From Reyranella sp. (GTDB lineage: Bacteria > Pseudomonadota > Alphaproteobacteria > Reyranellales > Reyranellaceae), in the NCBI GenBank assembly GCA_022844015.1, contig JALHMO010000014.1, positions 1 through 58,378 on the forward strand: a DNA stretch of 58,378 bases. Direction: 5' to 3'. The first letter of the stretch is position 1. Every line of letters starts with the position of its first letter. A program made the translations under genes and the position numbers. The notes below the pieces were generated by a model. The model did no database searches. It was given only the letters and a program-made list of their open reading frames with translations, and was not told the DNA's origin. Of this stretch, positions 1 to 8,540 are shown piece by piece.

Positions 1-305
1 CCCTTGCCCGGCGGCGCGGTCAGCATCTCGTCGGGCAGGTCGTTCGCCACCGAGAGGCCGGAGGCCGCCTGCGCCACGAGGTAGCCCTCGGCGATCAGCT
101 GGTCCATGGCGAGCAGCACGGTGCCGCGCGCGACGTCGAGCTCGCTCGCCATCAGGCGCGAGGAGGGCAGGCGCTGGCCGGGCGCGAGCCGGCGCTCGAG
201 GATGGCGCGGCGCACCTGCTGGCCGATCTGCCGGTGCAGCGGCAGGGCGGCGGCGGGGTCGAGAGCGAGGCCGAGCGGGGCGGCCTTGCGGACGGGGCGC
301 GGCAT
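1..305 (-). CDS. MocR/PdxR-type GntR-family regulator, N-terminal part (cut by window edge)
   Basis: Reading leftwards from ATG at 305, the visible 101 codons form a GntR winged-helix domain: the phrases LPLHRQIGQQVRRAILE, LAPGQRLPSSRLMASEL and VARGTVLLAMDQLIAEGYL are the three helices and wing of the family. In MocR proteins this is followed by a linker and a fold-type I aminotransferase-like domain that binds PLP; the start of a linker is visible but the rest lies outside the window. It is divergent from a PNPOx-like flavoprotein gene, the classic arrangement in which a MocR regulator controls a vitamin B6-related or amine-related neighbour. A plain GntR regulator cannot be excluded because the C-terminal domain is missing. 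Confidence 0.8.
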   Translation of the reverse strand, partial: MPRPVRKAAPLGLALDPAAALPLHRQIGQQVRRAILERRLAPGQRLPSSRLMASELDVARGTVLLAMDQLIAEGYLVAQAASGLSVANDLPDEMLTAPPGK

Positions 306-307
306 GA

Positions 308-371
308 CTGGTCCAGACTCTATTTGCCGAACTGGTTCTTTCATCTGGACCGTAATGCGGCGATGGTCCAG
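308..371. promoter_or_regulatory. Candidate MocR operator: repeated CTGGTCCAG motif
   Basis: The 92-bp gap between the divergent regulator and flavoprotein genes holds CTGGTCCAG (308-316, itself palindromic), an inverted partial copy CTGGACC (345-351) and a direct copy TGGTCCAG (364-371). A looser copy, ACTGGTTCT, is at 331-339. MocR regulators commonly bind spaced direct and inverted repeats in such gaps. The binding role is inferred; the repeats are seen directly. Confidence 0.5.
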
Positions 372-397
372 CCGCAAATCGCCCCGGAGTTCCCGAC

Positions 398-1156
398 ATG
401 AGCATCACCACCGCCCCCGCGACCGCGCGCGGCCACCAGACCGAGAACACGCCCGAAGCCTTCGGCGTGACGCCGGTCAACCGGGTCAAGCGCGTCCATG
501 AGCGCGGCCGCTACGATCGCAAGACGGTCTACGAGATCCTCGACGCGGCGCTGGTCTGCCACATCGCCTATGTGATCGACGGCCGGCCCTACTGTACGCC
601 GACCAGCTTCTGGCGCGAGGGCGACCACCTCTACTGGCACGGCTCGTCGGCCAGCCGCATGATCCGCACCCAGCGCGAAGGCGTGCCGGTGTGCCTCACG
701 GTCACCCATCTCGACGCGCTGGTGATGGCGCGCTCGGGCTTCCACCATTCGGTCAACTACCGCGCCGTGATGGCTTTCGGCACGGCCCATGTCATCGACG
801 ATCCCGAGCAGAAGCTGACGCTGATGGACCGCTTCATCGACCGCATCTATCCGGGCCGCTCGAAGCTGATCCGCCAACCCAACGCCCAGGAGTTCAAGGC
901 GACGACCATGATGGGCATGGAGATCGAGCATGCGTCGGGCAAGATCCGCGAAAAGCACGTCGCCGACGAGGAAGAGGATTACGCCGGCGTCGCGGCCTGG
1001 TCGTCGCTCTACCCGGTGACGCAGACGATCGGCGCGCCTTCCGAGTGCGCGCGCCAGCTGCCCGGCCTCGAGCGCCCCGACGACATGGCCGACTTCGAGC
1101 CCGGCACGCGCCTCGACGAGCTGATGACGAGGAGCTATCGGCGGACGTTTGGGTGA
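398..1156 (+). CDS. Pyridoxamine 5'-phosphate oxidase-like flavoprotein
   Basis: 252 residues with a split-barrel FMN-binding fold of the Pyridox_ox_2 type. The N-terminal half has the typical run AALVCHIAYVIDGRPYCTPT, then DHLYWHGSSASRM (phosphate/FMN loop) and VCLTVTHLDALVMARSGFHHS, followed by the YRAVMAFGTAHVIDDPEQK strand. Family members bind FMN or heme and reduce or detoxify small molecules; most are not true PdxH enzymes. ATG 398 is chosen because it follows a GGAG 14 nt upstream and gives the full N-terminus. It is divergent from a MocR-type regulator that probably controls it. Confidence 0.8.
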   Translation: MSITTAPATARGHQTENTPEAFGVTPVNRVKRVHERGRYDRKTVYEILDAALVCHIAYVIDGRPYCTPTSFWREGDHLYWHGSSASRMIRTQREGVPVCLTVTHLDALVMARSGFHHSVNYRAVMAFGTAHVIDDPEQKLTLMDRFIDRIYPGRSKLIRQPNAQEFKATTMMGMEIEHASGKIREKHVADEEEDYAGVAAWSSLYPVTQTIGAPSECARQLPGLERPDDMADFEPGTRLDELMTRSYRRTFG

Positions 1157-1174
1157 CGCCGGCTCCGGCGTGCC

Positions 1175-3058
1175 TCACCGCACGCGAACGCCGAGGCGCT
1201 CCAGGGCAGCCCTGACGTCGTTCGGCTGGTAGGGCTTTTGGAGGATCTGGACCAGCGGGGCGCTCGACCAGCGCTGACGCAGGTCGCTGTCGGTATAACC
1301 GCTGGCCAGAACGACCGGCAGATCGGGTCGCGCCAGCCTCATCTGCCGGACGACATCGTCGCCGTTCAGATCGGGGAGGCCGAGATCGACGATGGCGCCC
1401 GACAGCGTCTCGCCGACAGCCGTGAACCTGTCGAGCGCCGCGCCGCCGGTGGCGGCCTCCTCGACCTGGCAACCCATCTCCGCCAGGGTCTGGGCGAGGA
1501 CCATGCGGATCAGGGGCTCGTCCTCGACCACGAGGATCCGGCTGTCGACGGCGTCCCTGCGCGAGTGGTCCAGGACATCGCGGACGCGTGCCGCCAGTGC
1601 CTCGACGGTGAAGGGCTTGGCGAGCAGGTCGATACCGGGCTCGAGCCTTCCGTCGCGGATCAAGGCGCTGGCGGCATAGGCGGTCGTGATCAGCACGCCG
1701 AGGTCGGGTCGACGGGAACGAGCCTGCAGGCTCAGGGCCTTGCCGTCGACCCCACCCGGCAGGCCGAGATCGGTGAACAGGAGCTCGATGGCGGGCTCGC
1801 GTGCGATGATCTCCAGAGCAGAGGCGGCGTCGCCCGCCTCGTGAACCTGGTAGCCCAGGTCGCGCAGGCTGCCGGCCGCGTAGCTGCGGACGTCGTCATC
1901 GTCCTCGACGACGAGGATGCATTCGCCCGGCCTGCCGCGCCGCGGCGCCTCCGGGACGGCCGCGTCTTCCTGCGATGAGGGGGAAGGCTCGCCGGCGTCG
2001 GCCCTCGGCAGATAGATTTGAGCCGTCGTGCCGACTCCCGGGTCGCTGCGCAGGACGACGCTGCCGCCGCTCTGGTTGGCGAAGCCATAGACCTGGCTCA
2101 GCCCGAGGCCGGTTCCACGCCCACCCTTGGTGGTGAAGAACGGCTCGAATACCTGTTTCAGCATCTCCGGCGCCATGCCGACACCGGAATCGGTGACGGA
2201 CACGAGGACGTAGGCGCCGGGCCGCAGGTCGAGCTGGTTGGCAGCGCGCGGCAGAGCGAGCTGGACGTTCCTCGTCTCGATCCACAGCTCGCCGCCCGAC
2301 GGCATCGCGTCGCGCGCGTTGACCGACAGGTTGAGGATCGCCGCTTCGAGCTCGGTGGGGTCGACATCGACCGGCCAGAGATCGGGTGACGGCGCCGTCC
2401 GGACGCGGATGGCCTCGCCGAGCGTACGCTGAAGCAGGTCGGACATGCCCGAGACCAGGCCGTTGACGTCGACGATCCGCGGTTCCAGCGGCTTGCGGCG
2501 GGCAAAGGCCAGCAGCTTCTCGGTGAGACCGGCGGCGCGCCGCGCGCCCCGTGCAGCGTTCTCCAGGGCCAGCGACACGGCAGCCTCGTCGACGGCCCGT
2601 TTCCTCTGGGCATTGTCGAGGTTGCCCAGGACCACCGTCAGCAGGTTGTTGAAATCATGGGCTATGCCGGCTGTCAGGCGGCCGACCGCTTCCATCTTGG
2701 CGGCGTGACTGAGCCGCTCTTCCATGGCCTTTCGAGCCGAGATGTCGCGCAGGCTCGCGAGCCGGGCGGGACGGTGGCCCCAGGTCGTGTCGACCACCCG
2801 AACCTCCGCTTCGATGTGGCCGCCATCGGGCCGGTGAACGGCGATCTCGGCCGTCTCGCCTGCCGTCACCGGAACCCCGATCGGCGAGCCGACCAGCGAG
2901 CGCGGCGAGCGGCCGAAGATCTGCTCGGCCGCGGGGTTGGCGAACAGCACGACCCCGTCCTCGTCCACCACCAGGATGCCGTCGGCATTGCGCTCGACGA
3001 GAAAGCGGATCTCGGACTGATCGAGGCTGTTGCCGGAATGGCCGCCCATCATGCTCAC
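1175..3058 (-). CDS. Cytosolic PAS hybrid histidine kinase with two receiver domains
   Basis: 627 residues, no membrane segment. Order: PAS domain (about 15-108, ending SLRDISARK), HisKA dimerisation/phosphoacceptor helix with H134 in AGIAHDFNNLL, HATPase_c with N-box LNLSVNARDAM (N247), DSGVGM and GTGLGL (315-320), then two receiver domains at about 378-498 (acceptor D430 in LLFTDLGLPGG) and 506-625 (acceptor D558 in GAIVDLGLPDL). The two C-terminal REC domains imply an internal phosphorelay or phosphate sink. It lies 36 bp downstream of kaiC on the same strand and is likely the last gene of the luxR-kaiB-kaiC unit, which makes it a candidate partner of the Kai proteins. Confidence 0.9.
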   Translation of the reverse strand: MSMMGGHSGNSLDQSEIRFLVERNADGILVVDEDGVVLFANPAAEQIFGRSPRSLVGSPIGVPVTAGETAEIAVHRPDGGHIEAEVRVVDTTWGHRPARLASLRDISARKAMEERLSHAAKMEAVGRLTAGIAHDFNNLLTVVLGNLDNAQRKRAVDEAAVSLALENAARGARRAAGLTEKLLAFARRKPLEPRIVDVNGLVSGMSDLLQRTLGEAIRVRTAPSPDLWPVDVDPTELEAAILNLSVNARDAMPSGGELWIETRNVQLALPRAANQLDLRPGAYVLVSVTDSGVGMAPEMLKQVFEPFFTTKGGRGTGLGLSQVYGFANQSGGSVVLRSDPGVGTTAQIYLPRADAGEPSPSSQEDAAVPEAPRRGRPGECILVVEDDDDVRSYAAGSLRDLGYQVHEAGDAASALEIIAREPAIELLFTDLGLPGGVDGKALSLQARSRRPDLGVLITTAYAASALIRDGRLEPGIDLLAKPFTVEALAARVRDVLDHSRRDAVDSRILVVEDEPLIRMVLAQTLAEMGCQVEEAATGGAALDRFTAVGETLSGAIVDLGLPDLNGDDVVRQMRLARPDLPVVLASGYTDSDLRQRWSSAPLVQILQKPYQPNDVRAALERLGVRVR

Positions 3059-3094
3059 CGTGCCGGTCCCGCGATGCGGCGGACGCTCGCGTCG

Positions 3095-4579
3095 TCAGGT
3101 ATAGCGGCCGCCATCGCCCGTGAAGACGTCCGGCGCCTCCCTGAAGGGGGCGCCGAGTTGCATGCCCTTGTCGTCGATCGAGAAGCGGCGGATTTCCTTG
3201 GCATGCTCGCTACCCCGCATCTTCAGCACGATCAGCCCCCGGTGCATGGTCTCCTGCTCCTGGATGTAGCGCAGCAGGATGATCGAATCGGTCAGTGTCG
3301 AGATGTGCTGCTCGCTGGCGCTCTCGCCGCCGATCAGCGACTTGCTGGTCGCCGTGCACAGCCCGGCGATCTCGCGCTTCTTGATGAACGAGGTAAGGCT
3401 GATCAGGAACTCGCGGAAGCCCGTGTCGGGCGCGATGCGCTCGAGCGCCGAGAGGCTGTCGATGGCGATCCTGTTGGGCTGAAACTCGTCGACCAGCCGT
3501 TGGATCATCAGCAGGTGATCGGGCAGGCTTTGCGCCTCCGGGTAGAGGCAGATGACCTTGAGCTTGCCCTCGGCCTCCATGGCCGCGAAGTCGACGCCCC
3601 AGCCACTGGCGTTGCGGAAGAGCTGGCCCTTGCTTTCCTCGTAGCCGAACAGCAGGGCCCGCTCGCCGGCCGCGACGCCGCCGCCCAGGAAGTTGGTGAC
3701 CAGCAGGGTCTTGCCCGTGCCGGTGGCGCCGCTCACCAGGGTGACGCTGTCGCGGAAGAAGCCGCCGCCGCACATCTCGTCGATCGCCGGATTGCCGCTG
3801 GTCACGCGCACCATGCTCGACTGCTGCTCCAGCCTCAGCGACGACAGCGGCACGGCGACGACGCCCTGGCTCTCCAGCAAGGTGAAAGGCGCCTCGCCCT
3901 CGGCGTGGTGGCTGCCGCGCATCTTGAGCACCTCGATGGTCCGGCGGCGCTTCTCGCGATGCAGCACATTGCGCAGGATGACGACGTTGTCGGCGACGAA
4001 CTCTTCCAGCCGGTGCCGAGTAATCTCGCCGTACTCGTTGTTCCGTTCGGCGGTCATCAGGACCGTGAGCCCCGACTGCTTGAGCGCCGTGCTGATGTGG
4101 AAGAGCTCGCGGCGCAGGATCCTGGGGTCGGCGATGAAGTGGTCGAACAGCTGCGTCAGGGAATCGAGCACCACCCGGCGGGCATTGACGGTTCTCACGG
4201 AGTGCTGGATGCGCGCCAGCAGGCCGGTCAGATCGAAGTCGCCGATCACCAGCTCGTCGTTGGGGGGCGGGCTGGCGTCGACGAAGGCCAGCCGGCCCTC
4301 CTTGCGCCAGCTCGCGAGGTTCCAGCCGAAGCCGCGCATGTTGGCCTCGATGTCGCGCGGCGGCTCCTCGAACGTCACCAGCACGCCGTTCTCGCCGGAC
4401 ATCGTGATGCCGTGCGCCAGAAACTGCGTCGCGAACACCGTCTTGCCGCTACCCGGCGTGCCGCCGACGACCGTGGTCCTGGCCCTCGGGAGACCGCCCA
4501 TGACCAGCTCGTCGAAGGCGTTGACGCCGGTCTTGACGCGTTCGAGGACGTCGCTGCTGTCGATGTCGTTTGCAATCAT
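3095..4579 (-). CDS. kaiC: KaiC-family double-domain ATPase/autokinase
   Basis: 494 residues, two RecA-like KaiC domains (CI about 12-245, CII about 255-480). Walker A motifs are GGTPGSGKT (K46/T47) and SGATGTGKT (K290/T291). The catalytic glutamate pairs are present in both domains: TFEE (71-72) and GYEES (314-315). The cyanobacterial phosphosites map onto S427/T428 in HISTLTDSIILLRY, so CII keeps the autophosphorylation residues. The downstream KMRGSEHAKEIRRFSI block matches the KaiC C-terminal core. No KaiA is present. In non-cyanobacterial bacteria kaiBC is linked to hourglass-like timing or stress adaptation. The start overlaps kaiB by 4 nt, indicating translational coupling. Confidence 0.92.
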   Translation of the reverse strand: MIANDIDSSDVLERVKTGVNAFDELVMGGLPRARTTVVGGTPGSGKTVFATQFLAHGITMSGENGVLVTFEEPPRDIEANMRGFGWNLASWRKEGRLAFVDASPPPNDELVIGDFDLTGLLARIQHSVRTVNARRVVLDSLTQLFDHFIADPRILRRELFHISTALKQSGLTVLMTAERNNEYGEITRHRLEEFVADNVVILRNVLHREKRRRTIEVLKMRGSHHAEGEAPFTLLESQGVVAVPLSSLRLEQQSSMVRVTSGNPAIDEMCGGGFFRDSVTLVSGATGTGKTLLVTNFLGGGVAAGERALLFGYEESKGQLFRNASGWGVDFAAMEAEGKLKVICLYPEAQSLPDHLLMIQRLVDEFQPNRIAIDSLSALERIAPDTGFREFLISLTSFIKKREIAGLCTATSKSLIGGESASEQHISTLTDSIILLRYIQEQETMHRGLIVLKMRGSEHAKEIRRFSIDDKGMQLGAPFREAPDVFTGDGGRYT

Positions 4580-4848
4580 GCGTCACCATTCGGCTTGATC
4601 CCGAGGAACTCGAGCACGCGCCTGGCATCGCTCAGGTCGCCGACGATGCGCCGCGGGCGAGGGCCGTGATCGTAGGACAGCGTGGGGGTCGCCAGGATGC
4701 CCGCCTTCTCGGCGAGCTCGGGGCTGGCGAGCACATCGATGATCTCGAGTCTCCATGCCCCTGCGCTCATGTGCTTGCGCAGATTCATGACGTTCTGCTC
4801 GGCGCGGCGGGAGCTCGGGGAATTGCTGGCGATGTAGAGGCGAAGCAC
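4576..4848 (-). CDS. kaiB: KaiB-family protein
   Basis: 90 residues with the thioredoxin-like KaiB core: LRLYIASNSPSSRRAEQNV at the N-terminus, LEIIDVLASPELAEKAGILA in the middle and ATPTLSYDHGPRPRRIVGDL near the end, matching the KaiB signature IDVL..P.LAE...ILATPTL and R+IGDLSD. KaiB binds the KaiC CI ring after fold switching. The frame opens with GTG at 4848; the ATG at 4855 is out of frame, and no strong Shine-Dalgarno is visible. Its stop overlaps the kaiC start by 4 nt. The gene sits between a LuxR-type regulator and kaiC. Confidence 0.9.
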   Translation of the reverse strand: MLRLYIASNSPSSRRAEQNVMNLRKHMSAGAWRLEIIDVLASPELAEKAGILATPTLSYDHGPRPRRIVGDLSDARRVLEFLGIKPNGDA

Positions 4849-4893
4849 GAAGCATGGAACGCCGCCCGGTCGCCAGCCGCAAGAGAGAGAAAA

Positions 4894-4911
4894 CTACTAG
4901 CCCACTAGTAG
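4894..4911. promoter_or_regulatory. Inverted repeat upstream of kaiB
   Basis: CTACTAG (4894-4900) and CTAGTAG (4905-4911) form a perfect 7-bp inverted repeat with a 4-nt spacer, overlapping the stop codon of the luxR-type gene and lying about 46 nt before the kaiB start. The AT-richer sequence stands out from its GC-rich surroundings. It may be an operator or a small hairpin between luxR and kaiB; the function is not shown. Confidence 0.35.
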
Positions 4912-5639
4912 GAAAACGTTCCGCCCTGTCCATTGCCGGGGCGCCGCCCGATGCCTGTCGGAGCGATGCCGTCGCGGCCGATGATCCCCCGTTCGCGCGC
5001 CCAGATGACCGCGGCGGTCCGGCGGTTGACGCCGATCTTGCGGTACAGCGCGGCAACGTGGTTGCGCACCGTGTTCTCCGACAGGCCGAGCAGGCTCGCC
5101 ATCTGCGGATCGCTCTGGCCCTCGCAGATCAAGCCCAGCACCTCGCGCTCGCGCGCGCTCAACGCGCCGAGGGCCGTGCCGTTGCGTTGCGCCGCGGCGG
5201 ACGGCTCGCCGGCCTTGGACTCGCTCACCGTCCGGAGCTTCTCCATCACCGTGCGGGTGAACCACGAGGTGCTGTCGGCGAGCACGTTCTCGATCGCCCC
5301 CAGCAGATCGGGGCCCTGCCTCATCTTCTCCCCGGCTTCCTGGATGACGCCCAGGGTCACGCGCTCGCCCTCGATCGTGAGGTCGATCGGCGAGATGAAG
5401 CAATCGACGGAATCGGGGTCGGATCGCTTCAGCGGCAGCACGATCTTGCGCAGCTCGCCGTCGACGCGCCGCCGGGCGGCACGGTCCATCCACACGATCG
5501 CCCCGTCGCCGTCGACCAGGACGATGCCCTGCTGGAAGGCCGAGGACAGGCGTGCACGCCGCTCGTCGTTCCGGGTCGGACGATCCGTTGCGCGTTTCAA
5601 GGCAGGACCCTTGTATCGTGAATGCCGGTGCGTGCTCAT
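4905..5639 (-). CDS. LuxR-type (GerE HTH) transcriptional regulator linked to kaiBC
   Basis: 244 residues from ATG 5639 (an upstream in-frame ATG at 5708 would add 23 residues). The N-terminal half has a weak PAS-like sensor (SSAFQQGIVLVDGDGAIVWM). The C-terminal part is a clear GerE/LuxR helix-turn-helix: LSAREREVLGLICEGQSDPQ, then MASLLGLSENTVRNHVAALY and RKIGVNRRTAAVIWA. There is no autoinducer-binding domain, so it is probably an orphan regulator. It is 56 bp upstream of kaiB on the same strand, giving the order luxR-kaiB-kaiC-kinase, so it may read out or control the Kai module. The start is uncertain because neither ATG has a strong ribosome-binding site. Confidence 0.8.
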   Translation of the reverse strand: MSTHRHSRYKGPALKRATDRPTRNDERRARLSSAFQQGIVLVDGDGAIVWMDRAARRRVDGELRKIVLPLKRSDPDSVDCFISPIDLTIEGERVTLGVIQEAGEKMRQGPDLLGAIENVLADSTSWFTRTVMEKLRTVSESKAGEPSAAAQRNGTALGALSAREREVLGLICEGQSDPQMASLLGLSENTVRNHVAALYRKIGVNRRTAAVIWARERGIIGRDGIAPTGIGRRPGNGQGGTFSY

Positions 5640-5857
5640 GACGCGACGACAACGAGGCCCGGCGGAGTCTGGTTCCCCGTTACCAATCCTCTGGTGATTG
5701 CGCACCATGCCCCTTGCAATTTCGCCGCATGGATCGGCGAGGCGCCGTGTCACCGGCATTTCGACAGCGTCGCGACAGCCTGCAACTTCCGGTACGATGG
5801 CTCACCGACAGGACGGGCGCCGCCCGTCCGGCCGAGATCTCTGAAGGGTGCTGGTCC

Positions 5858-6964
5858 ATGACGACGGAGACTCTGGCACCGTCAACGTCGTCGGCGGCAG
5901 TGGAACCGGGCAAGTCGAACATCGAACCCGCGGGTGCGGTCAGGGGCAACCCGCTCGCGGTTCCGCTGGCCCTGGCATCGACCGTGCTCGCGATCGTCGC
6001 GGTGCTGGCGCTCTCCTGGTACTACGCGGCGAGCCTGCTGCTGCTGTTCGCGGGCATCCTGTTCGCCGTCCTGCTCGACGCCTGCACGCGCGGCCTCGCG
6101 CCCATCGTGCCGCTGTCGCGGTCGTGGCGCTTCGGCCTGGTCGTGCTCGCTTTCGGCCTGATTGCGGCGTCGGCGATCGGCTGGAGCATCGATCGGGTGC
6201 CGGAGCAGGCGCGCAGCCTGATCCGGGTGATGGACGGCCAGCTCGGCGTGCTCGAGAGCCACCTCGCCGCCTTCGACATCGACCTGTTCGGGCCGGGCGG
6301 GCGGCAGGACCTTTCCCATCTGATCGCCGATCCCGGGCGCCTGTTCGGCCACGTCCACCATGCGGTGAGCGGCGCCTACGCGGTCGCCATCAACACGATC
6401 GTCATCCTGTGCCTCGGCCTGTTCTTCGCCGGCGACCCGGCAGGTTACCGCGACGGCGCGCTGAAGCTCGTGCCGCTCGGCGCGCGCGTGCGCGTCCGCT
6501 CCGTCCTGGACGAGATGGGCCAGGTCCTGCGCAGCTGGTTGCTCGGGCAGCTCCTGCGCGGCCTCGTCGTGGCGGTGCTGCTGGCGGTCGGCCTGAGCCT
6601 GCTCGGCGTGCCGGGCGCGGGATTGCTGGGCCTGCAGGCCGGGGTGGCGAACTTCATTCCCTATCTCGGGCCGCTGATCGCGGCCTTTCCCGTGGCCCTG
6701 GTGGCGATGCCGCTCGGGCTGCCGACGCTTGCCTGGGTCATGATCATCTACTTCTCGATCCAGACCATCGAAGGATTCGTGATCGCTCCCCTGATCCAGA
6801 AGGGCGCCGTGAACGTGCCGCCGGCCTGGACGCTGTTCGCCATCGTGATCTTCGGCGCGATGTTCGGTGCGATCGGCATGGCGCTCGCCGCTCCGCTGTT
6901 CGCCGTCGGACGGATCGCGGTCCTGCGGCTCTACGTCGAGGATCGGTTGGCGGATCGCGGTTAG
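5858..6964 (+). CDS. AI-2E family membrane transporter
   Basis: 368 residues with about eight hydrophobic segments. N-terminal helices at about 35-95, a soluble central stretch (about 105-170), then the family's conserved C-terminal half with the strings LGQLLRGLVVAVLLAVGLSL, GVANFIPYLGPLIAAFPVAL and QTIEGFVIAPLIQKGAVNVP, the last two being characteristic of this family. Members were named for autoinducer-2 export (TqsA) but many are Na+/H+ antiporters or unknown exporters, so the substrate is open. ATG 5858 is preceded by GAAGGG at a good distance; a longer frame from 5714 has no such signal. Its stop overlaps tail-to-tail with the hydrolase gene on the other strand. Confidence 0.88.
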   Translation: MTTETLAPSTSSAAVEPGKSNIEPAGAVRGNPLAVPLALASTVLAIVAVLALSWYYAASLLLLFAGILFAVLLDACTRGLAPIVPLSRSWRFGLVVLAFGLIAASAIGWSIDRVPEQARSLIRVMDGQLGVLESHLAAFDIDLFGPGGRQDLSHLIADPGRLFGHVHHAVSGAYAVAINTIVILCLGLFFAGDPAGYRDGALKLVPLGARVRVRSVLDEMGQVLRSWLLGQLLRGLVVAVLLAVGLSLLGVPGAGLLGLQAGVANFIPYLGPLIAAFPVALVAMPLGLPTLAWVMIIYFSIQTIEGFVIAPLIQKGAVNVPPAWTLFAIVIFGAMFGAIGMALAAPLFAVGRIAVLRLYVEDRLADRG

Positions 6965-8423
6965 CGCGGCCGGTTCGCGATCCCCTCGTCGATCCGCTCG
7001 AGAAGGTAGGGAAAGAAAGGGTTGGACGACACGCGAAGCAGCGCGTCGAGATTCAGGATCAGCACGCCGCGCTCGCCGCGCGGGGCGATCGACCCGAGAT
7101 GGACGCCGAAGAACTCTCCGGTCTTGTCGGGTTGCAGGCCATACAGCGAGTCGTTCATCGGGAACGGCAGCGCGACATGCGACAGGGAAAAGATGCCGGG
7201 CGGAACGAAAGCGTCAGCGGGCGCGTCTGCTCCGTCGTGGCGCCGGTTTCGGTCACCTGCTCGACCACGTCGTAGCTGTCGGCTGCTGCGTTGGTGACGA
7301 CGACCGTCCGGAACCGCCGCGGCGGGTCGGCCAGGATGCGCGTCAGGACCGTCTCGGCCGCGTTGCGCATGAGGGGGCCTACGATGGCCGCGCGGTTGAT
7401 GTCGAACAGCACGAGCTCACTGCCGTTCGCCGGCAGATGTGCGTAGAGCCCCGAGAGGATGGCCGGCGTGCTGACCGTGAAGTCGACGACGGACTGGAAG
7501 GTGAGCACGGGCGGCAGACGATCCAGCCCGCCGGCGCGCGCGGTGCGCGCAATACGATCCTGCAGGGCGACGGTCAGGCGGTGCGTCTGGCGGGCGCCGT
7601 TGACCGGGAAGGAGTTGTACTTGAACGGATTGAACTCGGGGACGATGCCGAGCCACGCGGCCTTCGCGAAGGCGGGCAGCAGGGCGGGCAAGGCGGCAAT
7701 GCCGACGAAGCGCGCGAAGCTCGTGATGCCGATCATGGGAGAGATCAGGATGAGGCGGTCGGGCCGCGCCAGCCGGCCGTCCTCGAGAGCGTCGAGGGCA
7801 TACTTCATCGCCAGCGCGCCGCCGTTGGAGAAGCCCACGATGTGCAGCGGCTTCGCCGGCCCGGCGCGCCGGACCGCCTTGCGCACGGCCAGGCGCGTGG
7901 CGGCATCCCAGTCTTCCCACTCGACGGTGGTCAGGGCGGCCGGCACGGTGCCATGGGCTGGCATCCGGATCGCCACGGCCACGAAGCCCAGCTCGCGGTA
8001 GCGGCGGGCGACGTGACGCAGGCTGTACGGCGAATCGGTCAGCCCGTGCAGCAGGACGACCGACCCCACCGGAGGTCCATCGGGCTCCAGGATGTAGGAG
8101 CGGTTCCAGTCCTGGGCGAAGTTGCCGGGATAGATCGGGCTGCCGGCATAGAAGCGGTTGCCGAGGGCGTGCGCCTGGGCATCGACCTTGTCGATCACCT
8201 CGGCGCGCACATCGCGGAACACCGCCTCTTCGGCCCTGACGTATTGCGCCCAGTCGGCCTTGTCGATCCGGGATGCATCCATGTCGTCGGGCACGTAGGT
8301 GTGCCATGGCTCGAGCGGCGGCCCGCGCTGCGAATCCCACGCCCGCGCCACGATGAGCGTCACCGCGACCACGCTCAGGACGAGCAGGAGGCGTTTCAGC
8401 AGCCGAACCAGTCTCGTCGCCAT
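6961..8423 (-). pseudogene. Alpha/beta hydrolase (serine aminopeptidase S33-like), interrupted by a frameshift
   Basis: From ATG 8423 the protein has an N-terminal membrane anchor (LLKRLLLVLSVVAVTLIVA), an oxyanion strand VVLLHGLTDSPYSL, a nucleophile elbow GFSNGG and a likely acid in SVVDFTVS. Near 7196-7205 the reading frame shifts by one base. The original frame runs on into unrelated sequence (to 7155), while the other frame continues with PGIFSLSHVALPFPMNDSLY, carrying the expected catalytic His, to a stop at 6961. A single missing base explains this. Either the gene is inactivated (the product would lose its catalytic His) or the base was lost in sequencing. The family function is hydrolysis of an unknown ester or lipid at the inner membrane. 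Confidence 0.75.
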
Positions 8424-8540
8424 GCCGGTGCACGATAGCACATCGGGGCACATGGAAGTGGTGCCTCGTGGGCAGGCGATGGCGTTCCGGCGAGGGGGCC
8501 TTTCCCTGTCGACGACGGCAGTGCGTAGGCCGGCTTCGGC

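Noticed and set aside
3095..4579. RecA/RadA-type recombinase
   Set aside because: Two KaiC domains with the catalytic Glu pairs, KMRGS motif and ST phosphosites, and a coupled kaiB gene, fit KaiC and not RecA.
2657..4669. Long plus-strand frame of 670 codons
   Set aside because: Antisense shadow of kaiC and the histidine kinase; Ala/Arg/His-rich with no domain.
7100..7210. Programmed ribosomal frameshift in the hydrolase gene
   Set aside because: No slippery heptamer plus pseudoknot is apparent near 7196-7205, and this family is not known for recoding. A mutation or sequencing error is simpler.
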